DNA from: Faecalibacterium sp. HTF-F
GTDB taxonomy: Bacteria; Bacillota; Clostridia; Oscillospirales; Ruminococcaceae
Length of the DNA stretch: 64,000 bases
Direction: 5' to 3'
NCBI RefSeq assembly: GCF_023347535.1
Contig: NZ_CP094473.1
Span: 1,116,001 to 1,180,000 of the forward strand
Shown here: positions 46,841 through 54,083 of the stretch, piece by piece
How positions within the stretch are numbered: position 1 is the first letter of the stretch
How the letters are laid out: each line of letters starts with the position of its first letter
The notes under the pieces: model-generated
Database searches by the model: none
The model's input: only the letters and a program-made list of their open reading frames with translations
What the model was told of the DNA's origin: nothing
Translations under genes and position numbers: made by a program

Positions 46841-47211
46841 TCGGCCTCGCTTTCGTCCTTGATGCTGATGCCGAGCGCGAAAAGCAAGAGAATCAGGTTG
46901 GTTTTATCATCCTCGGTCAGGCTCACAAAATCACGCTCGCCGTCCACAAAGCCCTCGCCGAGAATCACGGCGTTGCCAGCAATGGGCTGACCGTGTTCCG
47001 GCGTGCCATAGAGGACGCTGGCAATGTTATTGACGGGGGAGCCTTTCAGCAATCCCTCATCATCTACCACCATGCAGAGGCCTTCCGGCAGATACTTGGG
47101 ATGAACCACCTCGATGTAGCCGCCGACCTCTTTCTGGAGGTTATCCAGCAGCGGTTCGCCGAAGTCCTTGAGCTGAATCCGATTCTCAGTGTCAAATACC
47201 AATCCTTTCAT
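46837..47211 (-). CDS. DUF3846 protein
   Basis: 124 residues from ATG 47209-47211. Pattern VGGYIEVVHPKYLPEGLCMV, VDDEGLLKGSPVNNIASVL and GQPIAGNAVILGEGFVDG matches DUF3846, small proteins found in phages and conjugative elements (e.g. Tn916-like relatives), with no assigned activity. It overlaps the next gene by four bases. C-terminal helix and acidic end (SIKDESEAE). Confidence 0.78.
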   Translation of the reverse strand: MKGLVFDTENRIQLKDFGEPLLDNLQKEVGGYIEVVHPKYLPEGLCMVVDDEGLLKGSPVNNIASVLYGTPEHGQPIAGNAVILGEGFVDGERDFVSLTEDDKTNLILLLFALGISIKDESEAE

Positions 47212-47216
47212 AAAAA

Positions 47217-47393
47217 TCACTCCTTTTCCGGGAAGCACTCGTTGACTTCCCATGCATCTGCGGCCTCTAAGCAGCGGTCGCAGCCAACGATTGTGCCATC
47301 ATCGGTGCGGTAGATGGTATCGCACCTCTGGTGGCAGAGGGGGCACACAGGAGGCTCAGGATAGCCAGCTTCTTCGTCAGTCGGATACAGCAT
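47217..47393 (-). CDS. Small zinc-ribbon protein
   Basis: 58 residues from ATG 47391-47393, with GGGAGG six bases upstream. Two C-x2-C pairs (VCPLCHQRCD and GCDRCLEAAD) form a probable zinc ribbon. The start lies 17 bases inside the upstream small membrane protein gene. Not in a named family. Its spacing and ribosome site support a real gene. Confidence 0.6.
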   Translation of the reverse strand: MLYPTDEEAGYPEPPVCPLCHQRCDTIYRTDDGTIVGCDRCLEAADAWEVNECFPEKE

Positions 47394-47571
47394 CCAGCAC
47401 CTCCCGGAGCTTGCGCCCCATCCAGCGGCCTACATCATCGAACATCCCCATGCTGTCCAGCCAGACAAACAGGGCTGCGATAACAGAGGTCACAGCAAAC
47501 TGCGCCGCCGGGGCACGAGCTGCTGCCTGTTCGGCGGTGATGCCGTACACGATCATCAGAATCCGGGTCAT
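47377..47571 (-). CDS. Small membrane-associated protein
   Basis: 64 residues. Starts TRILMIVYGITAEQAAARAP, then a hydrophobic segment (AVTSVIAALFVWLDSMGMF) and a charged C-terminal helix (RWMGRKLREVLDAVSD). One probable membrane span. It overlaps the neighbouring genes at both ends. Function unknown. Confidence 0.58.
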   Translation of the reverse strand: MTRILMIVYGITAEQAAARAPAAQFAVTSVIAALFVWLDSMGMFDDVGRWMGRKLREVLDAVSD

Positions 47572-47744
47572 TCCTTACACTCCCTTTCTTTGCGAGCCTT
47601 GCGGGCAGCCGTTTGGGCTTCCAGCTTCTCGCGGTTCCCGGGCTGGGCGATGAATTTTTTGAATCCCGCCAGCGTCACGCGGCCAAAGCTCTCACCGACT
47701 TCCGGGGGAATATCGGCCACGTTGATATGAATTGTGGTGTCCAT
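47568..47744 (-). CDS. Small hypothetical early protein
   Basis: 58 residues from ATG 47742-47744 (AGGAGGATCAC upstream, GGAGG at seven bases). N-terminal HINVADIPPEVGESFGRVTL is a beta/turn stretch; the C-terminal half is basic helix (REKLEAQTAARKARKER). It could be a DNA-binding accessory. It is the second gene of the leftward early transcript, next to the Cro-like regulator. Confidence 0.55.
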   Translation of the reverse strand: MDTTIHINVADIPPEVGESFGRVTLAGFKKFIAQPGNREKLEAQTAARKARKERECKE

Positions 47745-47765
47745 GTGATCCTCCTGTGTAACCGA

Positions 47766-47966
47766 TTAAACATCGTCGGCAAAAAAAATCTGGTCAATGC
47801 TCACGTTCATGGCTGCGGCCAGAGCAACCAGCGTCTTGGTGGTGGTCACTCGCTCAGTACCGGCTTCCAGCGCAACGATAGTGCCCCGGCTAATGCCGCT
47901 CTTTTCGGCAAGTTCCTCCTGGCTCATTTTCAAAGACTTGCGAACCTCTTTAATTTTGAAGCCCAT
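47766..47966 (-). CDS. Cro-like XRE-family regulator
   Basis: 66 residues from ATG 47964-47966 (GGAGG eight bases upstream; a GTG nine bases earlier is less likely). Helix-turn-helix: KIKEVRKSLKMSQEELAEKS-GISRGTIVALEAGTERVTTTK. The first gene of the leftward early transcript, opposite the CI-like repressor: the Cro position. It should bind operators in the divergent promoter region and allow lytic growth. Confidence 0.87.
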   Translation of the reverse strand: MGFKIKEVRKSLKMSQEELAEKSGISRGTIVALEAGTERVTTTKTLVALAAAMNVSIDQIFFADDV

Positions 47967-48002
47967 TCTTGTCACCTCCTATCTTTTCGGTTCACAACGG
48001 AT

Positions 48003-48091
48003 TTTGTTTAATCGGTTGCACACACATAGTACAACATCCCATGGCCTTTGTCAAGTTCATTACACAAATTTTGTTTAAGAAATTACACAAA
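48003..48091. promoter_or_regulatory. Operator-like repeats between the two regulators
   Basis: The half-site TTA(A/C)ACAAA occurs four times: 48003-48011 (inverted), 48060-48068, 48070-48078 (inverted) and 48083-48091. The middle two form a near-perfect palindrome TTACACAAA-T-TTTGTTTAA. They flank or overlap both divergent promoters, as expected for CI/Cro operators. Confidence 0.65.
48026..48054 (-). promoter_or_regulatory. Early leftward promoter (Cro side)
   Basis: On the minus strand TTGACA (48054-48049), 17-base spacer, TACTAT (48031-48026). A near-consensus sigma-70 promoter reading into the Cro-like gene and the whole early operon, 60 bases before its start codon. Confidence 0.85.
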
Positions 48092-48096
48092 ACTCA

Positions 48097-48126
48097 TTGA
48101 CAGCGTCTCGACTATAATTGTATAAT
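48097..48126 (+). promoter_or_regulatory. Repressor promoter (CI side)
   Basis: TTGACA (48097-48102), 18-base spacer, TATAAT (48121-48126), both perfect consensus. It lies 28 bases before the CI-like start codon. Confidence 0.85.
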
Positions 48127-48153
48127 GGATTGTACAAAACGGAGGGATTGAAC

Positions 48154-48534
48154 ATGACCTTGAAAGATTTAATCATTGAATACCGGAATGACCACGGACT
48201 GTCTCAACGGCAATTTGCTACTGCTTGCGGGTTGTCTAATGGCTATATTTCGATGCTGGAAAAGGAAATGAACCCCAACACTAAGCTCCCGGTCACGCCA
48301 ACTCTCCCTAAATTGAAGCAGCTTGCATCCGGAATGGGAATGAGCCTGACTGATTTGCTGGTCAAGGTTGACGATATGCCAGTAGAACTCATTCTTGATG
48401 ATGCAGACAGCAAAAAACTCGTCCCCGAAATTGAGGACGAGCTGGATGCAGAGATTATGAAAATTATTTCAGGTCTTACTCCGGAGAAGAAGCAGCAGGC
48501 ATTGAGCTATATTCAGTACCTTGCGCAGTCCTGA
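48154..48534 (+). CDS. CI-like XRE-family repressor
   Basis: 126 residues from ATG 48154 with GGAGGG upstream. N-terminal helix-turn-helix: LIIEYRNDHGLSQRQFATAC, GLSNGYISMLEKEMN; then VTPTLPKLKQLASGMGMSL and an acidic C-terminal region (SKKLVPEIEDELDAEIM) ending in helices. It lacks the S24 peptidase domain of lambda CI, so RecA-triggered self-cleavage is not expected; induction must go another way. It is the only clear repressor in the prophage. Confidence 0.85.
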   Translation: MTLKDLIIEYRNDHGLSQRQFATACGLSNGYISMLEKEMNPNTKLPVTPTLPKLKQLASGMGMSLTDLLVKVDDMPVELILDDADSKKLVPEIEDELDAEIMKIISGLTPEKKQQALSYIQYLAQS

Positions 48535-48619
48535 GGAGCCGAAGCAACTTGATTTTTTCAGCAACAGTCAGTAAAGCCAGCGATTTTTGAATGGATGTGC
48601 ATAATTCAGTATCATTCAT
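48476..48619 (-). CDS. Possible small antisense gene at the repressor 3-prime end
   Basis: 47 residues from ATG 48617-48619 with AGAAAGGA ten bases upstream, running opposite to and overlapping the last 59 bases of the repressor gene. The first 35 residues look like a helical hairpin (NDTELCTSIQKSLALLTVAE, KIKLLRLLRTAQ). No family recognised. The ribosome site and helix pattern are the only support, and it may be chance. Confidence 0.3.
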   Translation of the reverse strand: MNDTELCTSIQKSLALLTVAEKIKLLRLLRTAQGTEYSSMPAASSPE

Positions 48620-48706
48620 GGGTTTGCAAGTCCTTTCTTGATAAAATAACCACCGGCAGCAACTGAATTATATCAAATACGCACCCGCTTTTCATGGAAT
48701 CGTGGA

Positions 48707-48749
48707 ATTATACCGAAAATCGGAAAAATTTGTGCGTTTTCGGCATAAT
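48707..48749. promoter_or_regulatory. 13-bp inverted repeat upstream of the BRCT-integrase pair
   Basis: ATTATACCGAAAA (48707-48719) and TTTTCGGCATAAT (48737-48749) are inverted copies with one mismatch, spaced by 17 bases. The right arm overlaps a possible -10 (CATAATATT). It may be an operator controlling the BRCT/integrase transcript, or a recombination-directionality site. Confidence 0.45.
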
Positions 48750-48778
48750 ATTGTGAATTACGTTGCGGAGGCCGTTTT

Positions 48779-49126
48779 ATGAATTTGAAAGAAATTGCGC
48801 TTCGACTGAGAGAATATAAACGGGTGTATGTAACTGGAACTCCGGTTATGTTGCGAAGCCGATTAGATTTTCTCGATATTTTCTCAGCATACGGTTTGAC
48901 TGCGGATATGAGTGTGTCGAAGAAGATTGGTGTTTTGGTTGCGTGTAGCAATCCAATGCAGAAGAAAATCGATCAGGCCAAAGCTCTAAATATTCCGGTC
49001 ATTTCAGAACAGCAGTGGTTTGAGCTTATGCCAGAACTGGAAGCACTCGGAATGTGGAACGGAAAGCCAATTCCGTTTGCAGATGATAATGGAATTTACC
49101 ATATTGATGTGGGCGGTGATGGTTGA
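48779..49126 (+). CDS. BRCT-domain protein coupled to the integrase
   Basis: 115 residues with TGCGGAGG upstream. The BRCT fold is recognisable: YKRVYVTGTPVMLRSRLDFL, IFSAYGLTADMSVSKKIGVL, VACSNPMQKKIDQAKALNIP, VISEQQWFELM, matching the BRCT pattern of bacterial DNA ligase and DNA-damage proteins. Its TGA overlaps the ATG of the serine integrase (TGATG), so the two are translated together. BRCT domains bind nicked or phosphorylated DNA ends or partner proteins. A role in directing integrase, for example as directionality factor, is inference. Confidence 0.82.
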   Translation: MNLKEIALRLREYKRVYVTGTPVMLRSRLDFLDIFSAYGLTADMSVSKKIGVLVACSNPMQKKIDQAKALNIPVISEQQWFELMPELEALGMWNGKPIPFADDNGIYHIDVGGDG

Positions 49127-50685
49127 TGGCCCGAAAAAAGAATATTGCTGCTGGCCTCGATGCCGTCATCTATGCCCGGTACTCGTCGCATAACCAGCGA
49201 GAGGTCAGCATCGAGCAGCAGATCGCAGAGTGTACGAAGCACGCAGCTGCGCTTGGACTGCGCATTGTCGGTACATACGAGGACAGGGCAATCAGCGGCA
49301 AGACCGATAAGCGGCCCAACTTCCAGCGAATGATGCGGGATGCTGAAAAAGGCAAATTTCAGGCGGTTGTGGCATGGAAGTCAAACCGCATTGGCCGCAA
49401 TATGCTTCAGGCAATGGTCAACGAGGCCAAACTGGAAGACTGCGGCGTGAAGGTGTTCTACGCCGAGGAAGATTTTGACGATACAGCCGCCGGGCGTTTC
49501 GCATTGAGGAACATGATGAATGTGAATCAATTCTACAGCGAGAACATGGCGGAGGACATCACCCGGGGGCTGTATGATAACGCCAGCAAGTGCATGGCGA
49601 ACGGTCGGCAGCCCTTGGGCTACAAGCGGGGTGAGGATGGCCGTGTGGTGCTGGATGAAGCGAATGCGGCCGTTGTGCGGGAAATATTCACCCGTGTGGC
49701 TGCTGGTGACCTGTTCGTGGACATTGCGCGAGATCTCAATGCCCAGGGCATCAAGACCAGCAAGGGAGCCAACTGGAACAAAGGCAGCTTCCAGAGTATT
49801 TGCCAGAACGAGCGGTACCGGGGCATCTACATATACGGGGATGTCCGGGTGGCCGATGGCATTCCACGCATAGTGAGCGATGATTTGTGGTACAGGGTAC
49901 AGGAGGCCATGAGGATGAAAAAGAATCCAGTCGGAACCCGGCACCGTGTCGGGGCAGAAGATTATCTGCTGACCGGGAAGCTGCGCTGCGGGCATTGTGG
50001 CAGCTACATGACGGGCGTATCTGGCACCAGTAGAAACGGCGAGCTGCATTACTACTACACCTGCCAGAAGCGGCGCACCGAGCACGCCTGTGACAAGAAG
50101 AACATCCGCCGGGATGTCATTGAACCGGCTGTGGCTCAGGCCATCAAGATGTACTGCTTGACCGATGATGTCATTGCGTGGATAGCAGATCGGACGGTCG
50201 AATACTGGGAAAAGCACGACAATGACCTCCAGATTGAGGCGTTGGAGCAGCAGTTGGAGGAAAATAAAAAAGCCACCTCGAATATGCTGAAAGCCATCGA
50301 GATGGGGATTATCACAGAGGCCACCCGCACCCGGATGGTCGAGCTTGAGACTGAGCAATCCCGGCTGAGCGTCCAGCTGAATGTGGCCAAAGAGGATGTC
50401 GTGAAAATCGACCGGGAGCAAATCATCTCCTATCTGGAACTGCTGCAGCAGGGCGACATCCACGACCGGGATTTTCAGATGGAGCTGTTCAAAAACTTCC
50501 TCGTGGCCGTCTATGTCTACGATGATAACCGCATGAAGCTGGTGTTCTCCTGCATGGGAGACCAGAATAGCGTCGAAATTCCTTTGGAAACCGGAGAAGA
50601 CCCGCCCGATGGCGGGCTGTCACCGGATGCTAAAATGTTCGTTTTGACTCCTGATAGCTCCACCAAAAAGCACTGTACTTCGTAG
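49126..50685 (+). CDS. Large serine recombinase (phage integrase)
   Basis: 519 residues from ATG 49126-49128. Resolvase catalytic domain: VIYARYSSHNQREVSIEQQI with nucleophile Ser in YSSHNQ, then YEDRAISGKTDKRPNFQRMM and WKSNRIGRN. A recombinase domain follows (GYKRGEDGRVVLDEANAAVV, LNAQGIKTSKGANWNKGSF), then a zinc ribbon (LRCGHCGSYMTG, YYYTCQKRRTEHACDKKN), and a coiled coil (about 355-420) typical of integrases controlled by a directionality factor. It integrates the phage at a short attB. It lies at the right end of the prophage, the usual place. Confidence 0.95.
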   Translation: MARKKNIAAGLDAVIYARYSSHNQREVSIEQQIAECTKHAAALGLRIVGTYEDRAISGKTDKRPNFQRMMRDAEKGKFQAVVAWKSNRIGRNMLQAMVNEAKLEDCGVKVFYAEEDFDDTAAGRFALRNMMNVNQFYSENMAEDITRGLYDNASKCMANGRQPLGYKRGEDGRVVLDEANAAVVREIFTRVAAGDLFVDIARDLNAQGIKTSKGANWNKGSFQSICQNERYRGIYIYGDVRVADGIPRIVSDDLWYRVQEAMRMKKNPVGTRHRVGAEDYLLTGKLRCGHCGSYMTGVSGTSRNGELHYYYTCQKRRTEHACDKKNIRRDVIEPAVAQAIKMYCLTDDVIAWIADRTVEYWEKHDNDLQIEALEQQLEENKKATSNMLKAIEMGIITEATRTRMVELETEQSRLSVQLNVAKEDVVKIDREQIISYLELLQQGDIHDRDFQMELFKNFLVAVYVYDDNRMKLVFSCMGDQNSVEIPLETGEDPPDGGLSPDAKMFVLTPDSSTKKHCTS

Positions 50686-50706
50686 GGAGTATGGTGCTTT
50701 TCTTTT
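50666..50706 (+). terminator. Terminator overlapping the integrase end
   Basis: AAAAGCAC (50666-50673) pairs with GTGCTTTT (50694-50701), with inner TACT/AGTA pairing, followed by CTTTTT. It begins before the integrase stop codon. Confidence 0.65.
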
Positions 50707-50877
50707 TGCTGAAGCCGATTTTTGGGGGCTGCATTGCTTCGCCTGCACCGTTTTCAGGCTTTTGCAGGCGGTTCCTATACAACCCCCAACTTTTGACTTT
50801 ACACCGTTTTCAAAAAGGACTGTTTGCCGCCCGTTTTTTCAGCAGGCTGCTGCATCATCCCCCTCAATAGACGCAGC

Positions 50878-50919
50878 AAAAGGCGGTGGTCTCCCACAAT
50901 AAGGGGAGCCACCGCCTTT
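50878..50919. terminator. Strong hairpin, likely bidirectional terminator
   Basis: AAAGGCGGTGG and CCACCGCCTTT (11 bp) with inner CTCCC/GGGGAG pairing. T-runs are short on both sides, so termination strength is uncertain. Confidence 0.55.
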
Positions 50920-51056
50920 GTTGATTATCGGATGAGCCAGCCGTAATCCTGTCTGCAATCTACCACATAATCTGCATAAACCGTATTATCTACGATTCTC
51001 CATTTGCTGACTTTAATCCGAATATTCAATTGTGGTTTCCCACAATTTCAGCTTAC

Positions 51057-51100
51057 AAAAAAATGAGATAGGCGACCCCTTCCGGGGAAGTCTATCTCAT
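51057..51100 (-). terminator. mgsA terminator
   Basis: On the minus strand ATGAGATAG ... CTATCTCAT (9-bp stem, inner CCCC/GGGG pairing) followed by TTTTTTT. It lies 58 bases past the mgsA stop. Confidence 0.82.
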
Positions 51101-51157
51101 CTTTCGTAGGAGGCTGTTGCAGCAGCCTCGCTCTTTCCCAATACTCTATACACAAAA

Positions 51158-51604
51158 TCAGGCAGTCACACGGCGGGGCATGGCTGCGGGCACAGGCTCC
51201 ACAAGGGCCGGATGCATTCCCTCTCGATAATCCAGATCGCCCTGATCCAGACCGCGCAGCAAAACCTCTGCGGTGGCAATGTTGGTGGCAATGGGTACGC
51301 CGTGCATGTCGCACAGGCGGAGCAGATTCTGCTCCGTGATGCTGGAAGCGTCTGCCTTCAGCGGGTCGCGGAAGAACAGCACCAGATCCACCTCGTCACA
51401 GGCAACGCGGGAAGTGATCTGCTGCACACCGCCCAGTTTTCCGGAGAGATAGCAATGTACCGGCAGACCGGTGGTCTGTGCCAGCATCCGTCCGGTGGTA
51501 CCGGTGGCAATGACTGTGTTTTTGGACAAAATGGCACTGTAAGCAGTACAGAACTGCAGTGCAAGCTCTTTACGGGAATCATGTGCAAGAATGGCGATCG
51601 TCAT
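51158..51604 (-). CDS. mgsA: Methylglyoxal synthase
   Basis: 148 residues. Converts dihydroxyacetone phosphate to methylglyoxal and phosphate, a bypass of lower glycolysis. Family marks: ILAHDSRKELALQFCTAY, TVIATGTTGRMLAQTTGLPV, SGKLGGVQQITSRV, EVDLVLFFRDPLKADAS with the catalytic Asp in FRDP, and MHGVPIATNIATAEVLLRGL. Length matches E. coli (152). GGAGAGA lies upstream of ATG 51602-51604. It is the first host gene beyond the prophage. Confidence 0.95.
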   Translation of the reverse strand: MTIAILAHDSRKELALQFCTAYSAILSKNTVIATGTTGRMLAQTTGLPVHCYLSGKLGGVQQITSRVACDEVDLVLFFRDPLKADASSITEQNLLRLCDMHGVPIATNIATAEVLLRGLDQGDLDYREGMHPALVEPVPAAMPRRVTA

Positions 51605-52032
51605 ATTGCTCTCTCCTTTGTTCCAAGTATAGTGTTGTGTGTGACGAACAACTTTCTCATTGGAAAGTGAAATGGAGTGAAATCGTTATCAAATCTTCCA
51701 ATATAGTTTTACCGCATCGAAATAGGGGCTGTCAAGGGGATTCTTGTACTTTTTACAAAACAAAATGGAGAAAGTAGGACTATATCTTTGTGAGAAGTGC
51801 AGGAAACTGGGATACATTCATCCATATCAGGGAACGATTTAAACGGGCCTGATGAAAACAAAATTCAAAAATTGTATTTTAAACAAAAACAGTCTGTCTG
51901 TGTGAAACAAAAATACAGGCTGACGCAATTTGCACCAGCCTGTATTTGAAAAAGCTTTTCAGATCCTTTTGCCAAATGATGAATTGAATGGAGAAATCGC
52001 TCACTCCCGATCTTCACACGCGGAAGGTGGGT
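51605..52032 (-). other. 428-base intergenic region between proA and mgsA
   Basis: Contains the proA terminator (51906-51947) and, closer to mgsA, a weak promoter-like TATACT (minus strand, near 51627) about 30 bases before the mgsA start codon, with an imperfect -35. The middle 200 bases are AT-rich; I see no gene or repeat in it. Confidence 0.5.
51906..51947 (-). terminator. Terminator of the proline operon
   Basis: AAATACAGGCTG (51911-51922) and CAGCCTGTATTT (51936-51947) make a perfect 12-bp stem; on the minus strand TTTTTGTTT follows. Confidence 0.85.
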
Positions 52033-53295
52033 TCAGCGGGTCTGTCCGTTGCCGCGGATGATATATTTGTAGCTGCACAGCTCGGCCAGTCCCATGGGGC
52101 CGCGGGCGTGGAGCTTCTGGGTGGAAATGCCCATTTCGCACCCAAGTCCAAACTCGCCGCCATCCGTAAAGCGGGTGGAGCAGTTCACATACACAGCGGC
52201 GCTGTCCACAGCAGCGGTAAACAGATCTGCGTGGGCCTGTGTCCGGGTCAGGATGGCCTCGCTGTGGCCGGTGGAATGCCGGGCAATATGGTCGATGGCT
52301 TCCTCCACGCTGTCCACCACTTTGACGGCAAGGATATAATCCAGAAACTCGGTGTCAAAGTCTTTTTCGCCGGCAGGCGTGCCAGCGATTATGGCGGCGG
52401 CGCGCTTGTCAAGACGAAGCTCTACCGGATGCAGACCCTTTGCAATGCGGTCCGAGCCAAGCCGCTGGGCCAGACGGGGAAGAAACTCTCCGGCAATGGC
52501 AGAGTGCACAAGGCACACCTCCTCGGCGTTGCAGACGCTGGGGCGGCTGGCTTTTGCGTTCTCGATGATGTCCAGCGCTTTGGAAAGGTCGGCAGTGTCG
52601 TCTACATAGATATGGCAGATGCCGGTGCCGGTCTGGATACAGGGCACCTTGGCGTTCTCCACGCAGGCACGGATGAGCCCTGCACCGCCGCGGGGGATCA
52701 GCAGATCCACATAGCCTACGGCGGTCATCAGAGCGTTGGCGGAAGCGTGGGTGGTGTCCTCGATCAGGCAGACCGAAGTCTCGGGCAGACCGGCCTTTTT
52801 CAGGCCCTGCCGCAGAACGGTGACGATGGCGTTGGCACTGCGCCAGGCCTCCTTGCCGCAGCGCAGGATGCAGGCGTTGCCGCTTTTGATGGCAAGGGCG
52901 GCGGCATCGCTGGTCACGTTGGGACGGCTCTCGTAGATGATGGCGATCACGCCCATCGGCACGGCGGTCTTTTCGATCACAAGGCCGTTGGGGCGCTCTA
53001 CCCGGTTCAGCACCCGGCCCACCGGGTCGGGCAGGGCGGCTACCTCGCGGATGCCCTGCGCCATGGCTTCGATGCGCGGAACGGTCAGGGCCAGACGGTC
53101 CAGCATCACATCGCTGATGTGCCCTTTGGCAGCAGCCATGTCCTCGGCGTTGGCAGCAAGGATGGCAGACTGGTTCTGCGCATCGCACAAAGCGTCCGCC
53201 ATGCCCAGCAGGGCAGTGCTGCGGACAGCGTTATCGGCCAGTGCAAGGGCGCTTTTGGCGCTGCGGGCCGCTTCCAGAATTTGCTGTGTCGTCAT
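52033..53295 (-). CDS. proA: Gamma-glutamyl phosphate reductase
   Basis: 420 residues from ATG 53293-53295. Reduces gamma-glutamyl phosphate to glutamate semialdehyde with NADPH, second step of proline synthesis. Marks: PLGVI-type [47 protein letters not shown], and the catalytic Cys in [13 protein letters not shown]-terminal [20 protein letters not shown] is typical. Last gene of proC-proB-proA, four bases after proB. Confidence 0.96.
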   Translation of the reverse strand: MTTQQILEAARSAKSALALADNAVRSTALLGMADALCDAQNQSAILAANAEDMAAAKGHISDVMLDRLALTVPRIEAMAQGIREVAALPDPVGRVLNRVERPNGLVIEKTAVPMGVIAIIYESRPNVTSDAAALAIKSGNACILRCGKEAWRSANAIVTVLRQGLKKAGLPETSVCLIEDTTHASANALMTAVGYVDLLIPRGGAGLIRACVENAKVPCIQTGTGICHIYVDDTADLSKALDIIENAKASRPSVCNAEEVCLVHSAIAGEFLPRLAQRLGSDRIAKGLHPVELRLDKRAAAIIAGTPAGEKDFDTEFLDYILAVKVVDSVEEAIDHIARHSTGHSEAILTRTQAHADLFTAAVDSAAVYVNCSTRFTDGGEFGLGCEMGISTQKLHARGPMGLAELCSYKYIIRGNGQTR

Positions 53296-53299
53296 AGGT

Positions 53300-54076
53300 T
53301 CAGTCCTCCTTGTGGCCGGTAAAGCGGGTACCTGCGGGCTTGCCCGCGGCAATGTCATACAAAAGTTCCGGGTGTGCACCGTTCGCAATGACCATGTCGG
53401 CACCGCTGCCGGTCACCATGCGGGCGGCGCGCAGCTTGGTGGCCATGCCGCCGGTGCCAAGGGCGGAGCCCGCGCCATCGGCCAGTGCCATCACCGCAGG
53501 GGTGATCTCCCGCACCAGCGGGATGAGCTTTGCATCCGGGTGGGTGTGGGGATTGGCCGTGTACAGGCCGTCGATGTCGCTCAGCAGCACCAGCAGGTCG
53601 GCCTGTGCACAGCAGGCCACGATGGCCGCCAGTGTGTCGTTGTCGCCGATGGAGGTGATCTCATCGGTGGCAACGGTGTCGTTCTCATTGATGATGGGCA
53701 GTGCACCCAGCTCCAGAAGGCGGGACAGGGTGTTCTGGAAGTTCACCCGGCGCTCGGTGTGCTCCACGTCCACGCCGGTGAGCAGGATCTGCGCCACAGT
53801 GTGATTATAGGCATTGAACAGACGGTCGTAGGTGTACATCAGCTCACACTGTCCCACAGCGGCACAGGCCTGTTTGGTGGAGGTATCCTTTGGGCGGGTT
53901 GGCAGAGAAAGCTTGCCTACGCCCATTCCGATGGCGCCGGAGGACACCAGAATGACCTCGTGGCCTTCGTTTTTCAGGTCGCTCAAAACCTCGACCAGCT
54001 TTTCGGTGTGGCGGATGTTCAGCCGTCCGGTGGCGTATGCCAGAGTAGAAGTGCCTACTTTCACAACGATGCGCAT
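53300..54076 (-). CDS. proB: Glutamate 5-kinase, short form
   Basis: 258 residues from ATG 54074-54076. Phosphorylates glutamate in the first step of proline synthesis. Amino-acid-kinase marks: [71 protein letters not shown] and [14 protein letters not shown]. The C-terminal PUA domain of the E. coli enzyme (367 residues) is absent, as in some Firmicutes; the kinase domain alone is active in others. Feedback control by proline may differ. Confidence 0.95.
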   Translation of the reverse strand: MRIVVKVGTSTLAYATGRLNIRHTEKLVEVLSDLKNEGHEVILVSSGAIGMGVGKLSLPTRPKDTSTKQACAAVGQCELMYTYDRLFNAYNHTVAQILLTGVDVEHTERRVNFQNTLSRLLELGALPIINENDTVATDEITSIGDNDTLAAIVACCAQADLLVLLSDIDGLYTANPHTHPDAKLIPLVREITPAVMALADGAGSALGTGGMATKLRAARMVTGSGADMVIANGAHPELLYDIAAGKPAGTRFTGHKED

Positions 54077-54083
54077 GATTCCA

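Larger units (their letters stand above)
50686..51157. other. 472-base phage-host junction region
   Basis: No gene seen. It holds a nested inverted repeat (TTGGGGG 50722-50728 / CCCCCAA 50783-50789 enclosing GCCTGC/GCAGGC), an 11-bp direct repeat CACCGTTTTCA (50746-50756 and 50802-50812), a long hairpin (50878-50919) and the mgsA terminator. The attR site of the integrase is expected in this stretch, but its core cannot be fixed without the left end. Confidence 0.55.

Noticed and set aside
1..50685. Toxin-antitoxin or restriction-modification module in the prophage
   Set aside because: The small genes next to the regulators and the methylase-like gene were considered, but no toxin fold or restriction enzyme partner was recognised.
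51988..53322. Plus-strand frame of 444 codons opposite proA
   Set aside because: Shadow of proA; no motif, Gly/His-rich.
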